64,000 bases of DNA from Cutibacterium porci. Lineage in GTDB: Bacteria > Actinomycetota > Actinomycetes > Propionibacteriales > Propionibacteriaceae. The first letter of the stretch is position 1. Every line of letters begins with the position of its first letter. The notes beneath the pieces were generated by a model. It searched no databases. It saw nothing but the letters and a program-made list of their open reading frames with translations, and was not told where the DNA came from. Where the stretch lies: assembly GCF_009696315.1 (NCBI RefSeq), contig NZ_VUMG01000005.1:1-64000 (forward strand), read 5' to 3'. This document shows, piece after piece, positions 28,289-37,579 of this stretch. The position numbers and the translations under genes are program-made.

Positions 28289-28711
28289 TCACTTGCGATT
28301 GACGACGACTGTACCGAGCACGAGATCGTCCAGTCCGCGGCGTTCGGCACCAATTACCAGAGCGGGAATGACGAGGCATTTCATGGCAGTCCGGGCGAGT
28401 GCCCGCCACCATCCAATCGGGCCGAGATCGTCGAGGCGGACGATTGCGACGCGGGCCACGATTTGGCCGAAGGAACCACCTGCTATGGCAGTGAACAAAA
28501 CTGACTCGACGAAAAACACGGCCATCGGCATCCATATCGGCCAGCCTCTGCCCCGGATCACCGCCGGGCCGAAAAGAGCGCTGGCCAGCACCATAGCGGC
28601 CCCCCAATCGATAACGAGGGCACCGATGCGCTTACCCCAACTGGCCAGCGAACCACGCCCTCCGGAGGGCAGCCCAAGTGAGACACCTGGGGCTGCCTCG
28701 GTTCCTGTCAC
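28289..28711 (-). CDS. RDD-family membrane protein
   Basis: About 140 residues with three hydrophobic segments and the RDD layout (WGKRIGALVIDW; GQIVARVAIVRLDDLGPIGWWRALARTAMK). RDD proteins lie immediately before glnA in mycobacteria as well (Rv2219A-glnA1), so gene order is conserved, but here it is divergent from glnA. GTG at 28711 is preferred, AGGA 9 bases upstream. Function unknown. Confidence 0.82.
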   Translation of the reverse strand: MTGTEAAPGVSLGLPSGGRGSLASWGKRIGALVIDWGAAMVLASALFGPAVIRGRGWPIWMPMAVFFVESVLFTAIAGGSFGQIVARVAIVRLDDLGPIGWWRALARTAMKCLVIPALVIGAERRGLDDLVLGTVVVNRK

Positions 28712-28736
28712 TTGATGAATCCTACCGGCACGACCT

Positions 28737-28774
28737 GTTACATGCTCGAAACACAACGGTGACGGGTGAGCAAC
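28737..28774 (+). promoter_or_regulatory. Tandem GlnR-type box upstream of glnA
   Basis: GTTAC-n6-GAAAC-n6-GTGAC-n6-GCAAC, with all three spacers exactly six bases, matches the a1-b1-a2-b2 layout of actinobacterial GlnR sites. It ends 49 bases before the glnA start and could also act on the divergent RDD gene. No glnR gene is in the window. Confidence 0.8.
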
Positions 28775-28823
28775 CCGAGGCAACTACCGTGAACACATCA
28801 CCAGCCATGTTGATGGAGGAAAG

Positions 28824-30245
28824 ATGTTCGAAGGTCCCGACGACCTGCTTGCCTATGTCAAGAAGGAGGGCATTGAGATGATTGATGTCCGCTTCTGTGA
28901 CCTTATCGGTATCATGCAGCACTTCACCGTCCCAGCCCGAGAGTTCGACAAGGACCAGTATGAAAACGGACTGGCCTTCGACGGATCCTCTATTCGGGGC
29001 TTCCAGAAAATCAACGAATCGGATATGGCGCTGCTGCCCGATCCGACAACCGCCTGGGTTGATCCTTTCCGTGAGCGCAAGACCCTCATCGTCAACTTCA
29101 ATGTCCATGATCCCATCACGAAAGAGGCCTACAGCCGCGATCCTCGCAACATCGCGCGTAAGGCTGAGGCCTACCTCGCATCCACTGGAATCGGAGATAC
29201 TGCCTTCTTCGCTCCCGAAGCTGAGTTCTACGTCTTCGACGACATCCGCTTCGACACTCGCCAGAACACCTCGTACTACTCCATCGACTCTGAGGCTGGA
29301 GCATGGAACACCGGGCGTAACGAAGACGGTGGCAACCGCGGATACAAGGTGAAATACAAGGGTGGGTACTTCCCGGTCGCCCCGACGGACCACTTCGGTG
29401 ATCTGCGTGACGAAATCGTCACCATTATGGAAAGCCTCGGCATGAAGGTTGAGCGCGCCCACCACGAGGTCGGCACCGCAGGTCAGGCCGAAATCAACTG
29501 GCGGTTCGACACCTTGTCCCGCGCAGCCGACGACGTCATGAAGTTCAAGTACATCGTCAAGAATGTCGCCTGGCAGCACGGGAAGACGGCCACCTTCATG
29601 CCCAAGCCGATCTTCGGTGACAACGGTTCCGGTATGCACGTCCACTCCTCGCTGTGGAAGAACGGTGAGCCGCTGTTCTTTGACGAGTCCGGGTACGCTC
29701 AGCTCTCTGACATGGCCCGCTACTACATCGGCGGCATCCTCAAACACGCGCCGTCATTGTTGGCTTTCACCAACCCCTCCGCTAACTCGTATCACCGTCT
29801 CGTGCCGGGCTTCGAGGCCCCCGTCAATCTGGTGTATTCCCAGCGCAACCGCTCCGCCTGTATGCGTATCCCGATCACTGGCCCGAACCCGAAGGCCAAG
29901 CGCGTCGAGTTCCGCTGCCCGGATCCGTCTGCCAACCCATACATGGCTTTCGCCGCCCTACTGCTGGCTGGTCTAGACGGTATCCAAAACAAGATCGAAC
30001 CGCCCGCCCCGGTCGACAAAGATATCTATGAGCTCCCGCCCGAGGAGCACGACGCCATGGACCACGTCCCAGCCAGTCTCGGCGCAGTCCTCGACAGCCT
30101 CGAGGCCGATCACGAATACCTGCTTGCTGGCGACGTGTTCACTCCGGACCTCATTGAGACCTGGATCGGCCTCAAGCGCAGCGACCTGGCTGCTCTGCAA
30201 CAGCGCCCGCACCCCTACGAGTTCGACTTGTACTACGACATCTGA
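28824..30245 (+). CDS. glnA: Glutamine synthetase type I
   Basis: Makes glutamine from glutamate, ammonia and ATP. Full-length at 473 residues. It has the N-terminal beta-grasp (FDGSSI), the ATP-site region ([23 protein letters not shown]) and the adenylylation loop [11 protein letters not shown], whose Tyr is the target of GlnE (33670-36627). This makes it the regulated GSI-beta type. GGAGG lies 4 bases before the ATG. A GlnR-type box precedes it and a perfect hairpin follows. Confidence 0.98.
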   Translation: MFEGPDDLLAYVKKEGIEMIDVRFCDLIGIMQHFTVPAREFDKDQYENGLAFDGSSIRGFQKINESDMALLPDPTTAWVDPFRERKTLIVNFNVHDPITKEAYSRDPRNIARKAEAYLASTGIGDTAFFAPEAEFYVFDDIRFDTRQNTSYYSIDSEAGAWNTGRNEDGGNRGYKVKYKGGYFPVAPTDHFGDLRDEIVTIMESLGMKVERAHHEVGTAGQAEINWRFDTLSRAADDVMKFKYIVKNVAWQHGKTATFMPKPIFGDNGSGMHVHSSLWKNGEPLFFDESGYAQLSDMARYYIGGILKHAPSLLAFTNPSANSYHRLVPGFEAPVNLVYSQRNRSACMRIPITGPNPKAKRVEFRCPDPSANPYMAFAALLLAGLDGIQNKIEPPAPVDKDIYELPPEEHDAMDHVPASLGAVLDSLEADHEYLLAGDVFTPDLIETWIGLKRSDLAALQQRPHPYEFDLYYDI

Positions 30246-30251
30246 GTAATC

Positions 30252-30283
30252 CCACAAGGGGCGTTGCTACGCGCCCCTTGTGG
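30252..30283. terminator. glnA terminator
   Basis: Perfect 12-bp GC-rich stem (30252-30263 with 30272-30283), 8-base loop, 6 bases after the glnA stop. Also placed to end the convergent lipoprotein gene. Confidence 0.85.
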
Positions 30284-30313
30284 CGTATTCACCGAACTAC
30301 TCGCAGCTCGACG

Positions 30314-30946
30314 TTAATCCAACCACCTCACGGTAGCCTCCGGTACCGGAAGAGCATCAGAACCGTTCGGGCCCGTCGACGCTTCGTCCGTCAGGGCGTG
30401 AGAATCCCCCAAATCAAGGCATCCCGCCAAGATTGCAGTCGCGGCTGCCACCTTGGCTTCGAGTCGCCGTGCCCCGCGGTGTTCACAGTCCCCATTGGTA
30501 CGCCAGGACAGCTCCCAACTAGTTACCTTCCCAGGAGCCAGGCGCCGAGGCTTCGCCGCAGAGTCGTAGGGTTTCCACACCACCGGCACTCCCTTGCCAG
30601 CCTCCGTAGTCTGGTGAAGTTGTGGCATGACAGGAAGCACCATCACTGACGGTCCGCAGTTACGGATCGTCAGCCTCGTTACTCGCGCCCCCGTCGCCGC
30701 CATGACGTCGCTAAACCCCATAGCAGCCTTCTCGCCTTGGCGACACGTGAGCGCCGTTTGCCCTCCGCCGACGTTGGTCACTCGTTGCGGCGGGGCGCTG
30801 GTTTGTGGTCGCGGGGTATACCTCGGCGTTGACGTCGTCGACGAGGTGGGCACGACGGCCTCCGGCACTGCAGGGATCGCAGGAGAACACCCCACTGTGA
30901 CCGCCGCAGCTGCTACAGCCACCACAACACGTCTAACGTTCATCAT
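30314..30946 (-). CDS. Lipoprotein, DUF4232-like
   Basis: Exported lipoprotein of 210 residues: RR n-region, hydrophobic core and lipobox VTVGC (Cys20), then a Thr/Pro-rich spacer and a beta-rich domain with paired Cys (LTCRQG, IRNCGPS, GDCEHRG, AGCLD). The TNxGxx-like IRNCGPSVMVLPVMP section resembles DUF4232. Function unknown. Monocistronic and convergent with glnA. Confidence 0.72.
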   Translation of the reverse strand: MMNVRRVVVAVAAAAVTVGCSPAIPAVPEAVVPTSSTTSTPRYTPRPQTSAPPQRVTNVGGGQTALTCRQGEKAAMGFSDVMAATGARVTRLTIRNCGPSVMVLPVMPQLHQTTEAGKGVPVVWKPYDSAAKPRRLAPGKVTSWELSWRTNGDCEHRGARRLEAKVAAATAILAGCLDLGDSHALTDEASTGPNGSDALPVPEATVRWLD

Positions 30947-31165
30947 CGAATCACGGCGGGCCGAGTAATAAGCACGACAATCAGCATAGTGTTCTCCTCA
31001 TGGTGTCGTTGGCCACGACACCGGGTGTGCTCAGGCCCCGCCGTTTCGGACGTTGCCATCTACTGCACAGATCACACCCAGCAGGTTCAATCACCATGCC
31101 TCATTGGCGGAATTAGTCCGAAATCGGTCATGATCTGGATTGGTCGTGCACGCTACCGTAAAGCC

Positions 31166-32344
31166 ATGGCAGACCACTCCCCTCAAACTCCACACACTCC
31201 ACACAGTCGCCTCATCACTGTCGGTCAAGTGCGCACCATCCTGGATCGGTGGTATCCGCCATCACTGGCAGAATCGTGGGACGCCCCAGGTCTGGTGTGC
31301 GGTGATCCTGGCGACGCCGTCGAGCGGATCGTTTGTGCTTTAGAGGCTACTGATGCCGTCGTCGATGCTGCCATTGAAGCTGACGCAGATATGCTCGTGG
31401 TTCACCATCCATTGTTAATGCGGGGAGCCACATCGGTGGCAGCGGATACCCCCAAGGGACGCATCGTTCACCGCCTTATTCGCCACCGCATCGCCCTCAT
31501 GAGCGCCCACACCAACGCCGACGCGGCAGTCGGCGGGGTTAATGACGTCCTCGCACGGGTGGTGGGGGTGACCGTCGAGCGTCCCCTAGAACCACGAGTG
31601 CAGCCCGTCGATCTATGGGGAGTCCAAGTACCCATCAACTCTGTTGCGACAGTTCGTCATGCCCTCTTCGAGGCTGGAGCGGGCCGATTCGACGGTTACG
31701 ACCAGTGCAGCTTCGAGACGGTCGGGCGTGGCCAGTTCCGACCCCTGGACAGGTCCCATCCCACCCTTGGTACCACCAACCACGTTGAAACCGTCAAGGA
31801 AGTGCGCATCCACGTCGTCGCCCCCACCTCTGCACGGTCCGCAGTGCGCCACGCCCTTGTCCATGCTCACCCTTACGAGGTGCCTGCCTACGACGTGACG
31901 ACCATCGACTCTGCCTGCCAGCCTGGCCCTGCCACACCGGGGATTGGGCGTGTCGGCCATCTCGAGACGCCAATGACCCTCCGCAGTTTCACCCAGCGTG
32001 TCGACGAGCGACTCCCCCGCACAGTGTGGGGCGTGCGAGCCGCAGGCGACCCGGACCAGCTCGTCAGGACAATCGCACTGTGCTCTGGCGCCGGGGACTC
32101 CCTGCTCGACGCTGCCGCTGCAAGCGGTGCTGACGTCTATCTCACCAGTGACCTGCGCCACCACCCCGCTGACGAGCATCTTCGCGCCGGTGGCCCCGCC
32201 CTCGTCGACACCGCACATTGGGCTTCGGAATCTCCCTGGTGCGCCGACGTTGCGCGTCGCCTCCATGAAGAGCTAGGCCTCCCCTGCCAGAATCTAGGTA
32301 TTCGAACCGACCCGTGGACCATCGGAGCGGCCATGGCACAATGA
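31166..32344 (+). CDS. Nif3-like dinuclear metal-centre protein
   Basis: About 392 residues, Nif3/YbgI family with the inserted PII-like domain found in longer members. Metal ligands lie in VVHHPLL and SAHTNADAA in the N-terminal half and DLRHHPADEH in the C-terminal half. Related proteins are toroidal hexamers proposed as GTP cyclohydrolase-like or hydrolase enzymes; the activity is not settled. ATG at 31166 is chosen; the frame is open further upstream but has no family sequence there. ThrE follows 6 bases downstream. Confidence 0.9.
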   Translation: MADHSPQTPHTPHSRLITVGQVRTILDRWYPPSLAESWDAPGLVCGDPGDAVERIVCALEATDAVVDAAIEADADMLVVHHPLLMRGATSVAADTPKGRIVHRLIRHRIALMSAHTNADAAVGGVNDVLARVVGVTVERPLEPRVQPVDLWGVQVPINSVATVRHALFEAGAGRFDGYDQCSFETVGRGQFRPLDRSHPTLGTTNHVETVKEVRIHVVAPTSARSAVRHALVHAHPYEVPAYDVTTIDSACQPGPATPGIGRVGHLETPMTLRSFTQRVDERLPRTVWGVRAAGDPDQLVRTIALCSGAGDSLLDAAAASGADVYLTSDLRHHPADEHLRAGGPALVDTAHWASESPWCADVARRLHEELGLPCQNLGIRTDPWTIGAAMAQ

Positions 32345-32350
32345 AAGAAT

Positions 32351-33673
32351 GTGAAAAACACCGATCAGCCAGACGACCGCGACGACATTCGCCATGACCG
32401 CGAATTCGTTATTGACACCGAAGCGGTGATCCGGCTGGGATCAATGCTGTTATCTTCTGGCACCGGCTCCTACCGGGTGAAGCGGGCGATGTCCGACGCT
32501 GGACTCGCTCTGGGCATTGATCGAGTTGACGCCACTGTCGGCCTGACCGAAATCACCGCGACAGCCCACCGCGGCGATAACTTCCGCACTGTTGCGCGCG
32601 AGGTCTACCGGGTACGCGTCGATTCCTCACGTATCGCCGCCCTTGAGGATCTTGCCCATCACCTGCCTGCTGGCACGACGGGGCGTGAATTGGAATCACG
32701 ATTGGACTGCATTTCACGTACAGTGCGTCCGCAATGGACGGAATGGCAGACAGTACTCGCCGGTGGCGTTGCCTGCGCCGGATTCGCCATCCTCAACAAG
32801 TTTTCTCTCGCTGATGCTCTCGTGGTGCTCGTAGCGGCATCAGCCGGCCAATGTGTGCGCGGCCGCCTCAATCGTCGATGGCTGAATCAATATGGAATTG
32901 CGGCTCTAGCATCGGGCGCAGCCTGCCTGGTGTACCTCATGCTGGCAGATGTGCTGACATACACTGGCCTGCATACTATTCACGGCCCTGGCTACGTCGC
33001 ATCCCTGCTGTTCCTTGTACCAGGGTTCCCCATGATCACGTCAATCCTTGACATGGTTCGTATGGACTTCACGGCCGGTTTAAGTCGGGCAACGTATTGC
33101 GTCGGCCTCATCCTTGCTGCCACTCTGTCTGCCTGGGTATTTTCGACAGCTACCGGCCTGCAACCACTCCCTGCTCAAACATTTTTCCCCTATCCGTGGG
33201 CGTGGCTCGCCTACGCGGTAGCGACGGCATGTGGCGTCGCCGGATTTGCCATTATCTTCAATTCCTCGCCGCGCACGGTCATCTGGGCTGCAGCTCTGGG
33301 AGCTTGTGGGAATCTCTGCCGTCTTGCCTTCGTCACCGTCAACTTGCCGCCCCAATTAGCTGCTGGAGTCGGCGGCCTGATCGTTGGTTTCCTCGCAAGT
33401 CCCTTATCGGCTCGAACTAAGCTGCCGCGCATCACATTGACGGTCCCGGCCTGCGTCATCATGGTCCCTGGCGCGTCGATGTATCGCACCGTTTATTGGC
33501 TCAATGGTCAAGACATGATGAAAGCACTGACGTTCGGCGTCGATGCCGTCCTCACTGTCATCCTTATCGCGTGCGGGTTGGCGATAGCACGGATGTGTAC
33601 GGATCCAGCGTGGGCTCGAAACCTACCGGTCCCCAGCCCCCATGCCTTCAAATTCTCCGAGAACGATCACTAA
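32351..33673 (+). CDS. Threonine/serine exporter, ThrE family
   Basis: Protein of 440 residues: a soluble N-terminal domain (PF06738; GTGSYRVKRAM, about 40-130) followed by ten helices that include the PGFPMITSILD and VPGASMYR segments typical of ThrE. ThrE of Corynebacterium glutamicum exports threonine and serine; substrate here is inferred. GTG start. Probably in one operon with the Nif3 gene. Its stop codon overlaps the convergent glnE stop by 4 bases. Confidence 0.9.
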   Translation: MKNTDQPDDRDDIRHDREFVIDTEAVIRLGSMLLSSGTGSYRVKRAMSDAGLALGIDRVDATVGLTEITATAHRGDNFRTVAREVYRVRVDSSRIAALEDLAHHLPAGTTGRELESRLDCISRTVRPQWTEWQTVLAGGVACAGFAILNKFSLADALVVLVAASAGQCVRGRLNRRWLNQYGIAALASGAACLVYLMLADVLTYTGLHTIHGPGYVASLLFLVPGFPMITSILDMVRMDFTAGLSRATYCVGLILAATLSAWVFSTATGLQPLPAQTFFPYPWAWLAYAVATACGVAGFAIIFNSSPRTVIWAAALGACGNLCRLAFVTVNLPPQLAAGVGGLIVGFLASPLSARTKLPRITLTVPACVIMVPGASMYRTVYWLNGQDMMKALTFGVDAVLTVILIACGLAIARMCTDPAWARNLPVPSPHAFKFSENDH

Positions 33674-36627
33674 TTCCAAAACACCGCGTCAACAACCCGT
33701 GATGCGCGTCGACAATGCCGCAAATGGTCCTCAATGAGTTTCTCGGATGCCCCGCGCCCCATTCCCAACGATCTAGCGATAACGTCAAGATCGGTCGAAT
33801 CTGACGGAATAACGTCACTCGGACGGCCACGCACCACCATGATCGCGTTACGCAATCGACTCGCCGCCAGCCAGGAATTACACAACTCGTCGTGCTGCTC
33901 ATCGTCAATGTGACCCGCTGCCAAAGCGGCGTCAAGGGCCTTGATCGTCGAAGTCGTGCGTAAAGCTGGTTCATTGCCGGCGTACTGCAATTGCAACATC
34001 TGAGCCGTCCACTCGATATCCGATAGCCCTCCCGGTCCCAGCTTGAGATGCCGCCTGCGGTCCACTCCGCGAGGAATCCGCTCCGATTCCATCCTCGCTT
34101 TCAGCTTGCGAATTTCAGCCAGTTGCTTTCCCGTCAGGCCGTCCGCCGGGTAGCGCACATGATCGACGCATTCCAACAGCTTTGCTGTCAGCTCCCGGTC
34201 ACCAGCGCCGTGGCAGGCCCGCAACAAGGCTTGGGACTCCCAGGTACTCGACCACTGCCTGTAGTACTTCCGATAGCTTTCCAGACTCCGCACCATCGGG
34301 CCAGATCGTCCCTCCGGACGCAAATCAGCGTCCAACACCACAGCGGGATCGGCACCCGGCTTGCCGAGCAGGTTGCGTAACGTGGTGACGATCTTCAGCG
34401 CTTTGTCCCCGGCCCCCGGCGCGTCACCGACGACGAACAAACAATCAGCGTCAGATCCATAGGACAGTTCCTGTCCGCCCCAACGACCCATCGCGACAAT
34501 TCCGATCGCAGGGGCATCCTCAATTCCCCGTGACACCGCGGTCAACGCCGCATCAATGGTCGCCCCGGTGAGATCAGTCAAAGCCTGGCCAATACTCACA
34601 ATGTCAGTGACGTTGAGAATATCGGCGACGAGGATCCGAAATAGCTCGCGGCGGCGCACTGCCCGGATTGCTCTGAGGGCCTCTTCGACGTCGTGGTGAC
34701 GCCGCGACACCGCATTCATTTGTCGTGCGAGATCCTCCCGGCCCAGCGGGGTGAGGTCATCATCGACGAGCACCTGGACGGTCTCCGGAGCGCGAGTCAG
34801 AATGTCGACGGCATACCTCGACGTCGACAGCACCACCGCTAGCCGCTGGGCCATCGCCCCCTCGTCGCGAAGAGCCCTGAGGTACCACGGTGAGTCCCCC
34901 AACGCTTCAGATACTTGGCGAAACGCGAGTAAGCCATAGTCGGGGCTAGGGCCGTCGGCCAGCCACGCCAGCATGGCCGGCATAAGCGCAGTCTGGATGC
35001 GCACCGCCCTGCTGGTGCCGCTCGTGAGGGCCTCAATATGACGTAGGCCGGCGTCTTGGTCATGGAACCCCAGCGCGCTCAGACGCACCTTGGCAGCATC
35101 CGCACTCATCCGCAGATCCTGGGTTGGAATGCGCGCGACCGCTTCGACTACCGGCGAATAGAACACCTGTCCGTGAGCACGCAGCACCGCCTTTGACGTC
35201 GCCGTCCAGACACCATGGACCTCATCAGCGGTGTGGAGGCCCACCGCGCGGGCTAGACGACGCAAACCGTCCTCGTCGTCTGGCAGCAGATGGGTACGCC
35301 GCAGTCGGAACATCTGCACGCGATGCTCCATGACGCGCTCTAACCGATACGCCTCCTCAAGGCGTTCAGCGGCGCCGCGCGAAATGTACCCGCCCGCTGC
35401 CAGGGCTCGCAGGGCCGGCAAGGTGGCACGCACTCTCAGCGATTCGTCCTGCCGCCCATGCACCAGCTGTAACAGTTGCGCAGTAAATTCGACGTCTCTC
35501 AATCCCCCCGCACCGAGCTTGATTTCACGTCCTTTGTCCTTGGCAGCGATGAGAGAGACGACTCTGGTCCGCATCGCCCGAGTCTGCGCAACGAATCCCT
35601 CAGCCTCCCCCACCTGCCACACCATCGGAGAAACCATGTCAACGAATCGTTGACCCAAACCGAGATCGCCGGCCATTGGACGGGCTTTCAGCAGGGCCTG
35701 AAACTCCCAGTTCTTCGCCCACTTCTCGTAGTAGGTGCGCATTGAATCCATGGTGCGCACCAACGGTCCGGCATGACCCTCTGGGCGCAAGGCAGCGTCA
35801 ACCTGCCAGATGGAGCCAGCACCCGAGTGAGCCGAGCACAATCTCGCCACAGACGCTGCCAGTGTCGTCGCAACAGCCACGGCACGGGCGTCTGAGACAT
35901 CATCACGAGCCGGTTCGGCAACATACATGACGTCGACATCGGAGATGTAGTTGAGCTCCTGAGCCCCGCACTTTCCCATCGCGATAACGGCCAGCCGGGC
36001 ATCAGCATGATCTGGACAGTCAGCCCGAGCCAAAGCCAGTGCCGCAGCAATAATGGCGTCAGCTAAATCGGCAAGTTCTGCGGCGATATCTTCGATAATC
36101 GCCGTCGGATCGTCAGCACCAACATCCCGCGACGCGATCCGCACCAAGTGACGCCGGTTCGCCAACCTCAGCCGATCTGATGCTGGGCCGGTGGGCACCT
36201 CGGCGACGATGAACTCTCCTTCTCGGTGGGCGCCAACGACCCCAAGTAAATCGTCACGAATCTCGTCACGCCCGAGACGGACCGGATCACGGGTGACCTC
36301 AGCAAGGTCATCAGGGTGAGCAATGAGGTAACGTCCCAATTCGCTGGATGCGCCCACCAGTCGAACCAACCGGCAAGCGGACGCGTCGTCGTCGAGTAAT
36401 TCACCGACGCGCTGCGGTGAGTTCTGGGCAAGATCGGCCAAGACATCAAGGGCAAGATCAGGATCACAACTCGTCTCGAGGTGATATTCCCAATCCGCTA
36501 ATCGATCGGGATCTGCACTGAGGACCTCCGCGATTCTGTGATGGTTGGTCACAGCCGCATCCGTGTCCATCACTCCCAGGCGCAGTAGGTCTACTGTGAC
36601 GCTCGTCTTGCGATCCACCGCGACCAC
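33670..36627 (-). CDS. glnE: Bifunctional glutamine synthetase adenylyltransferase/adenylyl-removing enzyme
   Basis: Adds or removes AMP on the regulatory Tyr of GlnA. Full-length at 985 residues with two nucleotidyltransferase domains: the N-terminal de-adenylylating one with GKCGAQELNYISDVDVMYV (about residue 225) and the C-terminal adenylylating one with GRWGGQELSYGSDADCLFV (about residue 715), both keeping the DxD metal pair. The start is uncertain: GTG at 36627, or the GTG four codons in, which has GAGGGG upstream at better spacing. The target tyrosine is present in glnA but absent from the second synthetase at 37580-38914. Confidence 0.97.
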   Translation of the reverse strand: MVAVDRKTSVTVDLLRLGVMDTDAAVTNHHRIAEVLSADPDRLADWEYHLETSCDPDLALDVLADLAQNSPQRVGELLDDDASACRLVRLVGASSELGRYLIAHPDDLAEVTRDPVRLGRDEIRDDLLGVVGAHREGEFIVAEVPTGPASDRLRLANRRHLVRIASRDVGADDPTAIIEDIAAELADLADAIIAAALALARADCPDHADARLAVIAMGKCGAQELNYISDVDVMYVAEPARDDVSDARAVAVATTLAASVARLCSAHSGAGSIWQVDAALRPEGHAGPLVRTMDSMRTYYEKWAKNWEFQALLKARPMAGDLGLGQRFVDMVSPMVWQVGEAEGFVAQTRAMRTRVVSLIAAKDKGREIKLGAGGLRDVEFTAQLLQLVHGRQDESLRVRATLPALRALAAGGYISRGAAERLEEAYRLERVMEHRVQMFRLRRTHLLPDDEDGLRRLARAVGLHTADEVHGVWTATSKAVLRAHGQVFYSPVVEAVARIPTQDLRMSADAAKVRLSALGFHDQDAGLRHIEALTSGTSRAVRIQTALMPAMLAWLADGPSPDYGLLAFRQVSEALGDSPWYLRALRDEGAMAQRLAVVLSTSRYAVDILTRAPETVQVLVDDDLTPLGREDLARQMNAVSRRHHDVEEALRAIRAVRRRELFRILVADILNVTDIVSIGQALTDLTGATIDAALTAVSRGIEDAPAIGIVAMGRWGGQELSYGSDADCLFVVGDAPGAGDKALKIVTTLRNLLGKPGADPAVVLDADLRPEGRSGPMVRSLESYRKYYRQWSSTWESQALLRACHGAGDRELTAKLLECVDHVRYPADGLTGKQLAEIRKLKARMESERIPRGVDRRRHLKLGPGGLSDIEWTAQMLQLQYAGNEPALRTTSTIKALDAALAAGHIDDEQHDELCNSWLAASRLRNAIMVVRGRPSDVIPSDSTDLDVIARSLGMGRGASEKLIEDHLRHCRRASRVVDAVFWN

Positions 36628-36746
36628 CCCCTCGGTGGCACATTAGTCGACAGGAGCACCGATGTGTCGCTCAGTCGTCACGCCACCGTCAAATGGGTGT
36701 ACGGTCCGTGCAACTCGGTACTTCTAGTTTTGTTGAGGTGACGATT

Positions 36747-37550
36747 ATGGCAGCACGCGCGCAACGCGGCGTGAGGCGGTTGGCAACCACGTGGATAGCG
36801 ACCGCCCGGTGTTTGCTGCCCCAACGTGAAACTGGCAGCTTGGGCCCCGGCGAAGCCCGGCTATGGGGGCGGCACCACATCGCCCACCTTATGGTGATCT
36901 TCACCGATACCCTGCAAACGGTCACGACACCGACCACCATCAGGCCAATGACCCTGGCCCAGGTGATTGACGAGCGTCGCAAAGCCACCGGTACATTGGC
37001 ACACATCGGCCACGAGGTCATTGCTGACGACACCGCTACCCGGCTAGTCGGGCAGGCTCGCCGCCTCCTGGACGAAGTCGAGTCAGTATTACTCGCTACC
37101 CCTGGGCCGTCAGCAACAGTAGATTCCCTAGTAGGGCCAGTGCGGGTGACCGACCATCTGCGGGCTACCCTGCTCGCCATGGCCGCTATGGGCTTGCACG
37201 ACGGCATCGATATTCCGTCACCAGCGCTTATTGAGAGCTGCCGCAGCTTGTCAGCTGTTCTCGATCAAACCCACGGCGGTCGCACGATTGAGCTTCGGGT
37301 ACCGCCTGCGTGTGCAGTTCAGTTGGCTGCGACCGAGTCGGGGCCCAGCCACCATCGAGGCACCCCGCCAAATGTGGCCGAAACCGACCCCGTCACCTTC
37401 CTTCAGTTAGCCACCGGCTTTTCACACTGGTCAGAAATGCGGTCGGCAGGACGGGTTCAGGCCTCTGGGTCTCACGTCGACGACGTCGCAAACGTCCTCC
37501 CAATAGTCGATATGGCTGACGTTTTTCGCGTCATTCTCGCTGACGACTAA
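36747..37550 (+). CDS. Sterol-carrier-like family protein (SCP2 type)
   Basis: About 267 residues. The N-terminal part is helical (four-helix DinB/maleylpyruvate-isomerase-like; HHIAHL) and the C-terminal part resembles bacterial SCP-like domains (IELRVPPACAVQL; VAETDPVTFLQLATG). Found beside glnE/glnA2 in other actinobacteria. Ligand unknown. ATG at 36747 preferred, GAGG 8 bases upstream. Convergent with glnA2. Confidence 0.78.
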   Translation: MAARAQRGVRRLATTWIATARCLLPQRETGSLGPGEARLWGRHHIAHLMVIFTDTLQTVTTPTTIRPMTLAQVIDERRKATGTLAHIGHEVIADDTATRLVGQARRLLDEVESVLLATPGPSATVDSLVGPVRVTDHLRATLLAMAAMGLHDGIDIPSPALIESCRSLSAVLDQTHGGRTIELRVPPACAVQLAATESGPSHHRGTPPNVAETDPVTFLQLATGFSHWSEMRSAGRVQASGSHVDDVANVLPIVDMADVFRVILADD

Positions 37551-37579
37551 TCGGGCGCTGATTCAGATAACACCTCTAT

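Noticed and set aside
28722-29747. Antisense open frame of 341 codons opposite glnA
   Set aside because: It lies wholly over the strongly conserved glnA frame; long antisense frames are expected from high-GC codon use, and it has no family features.
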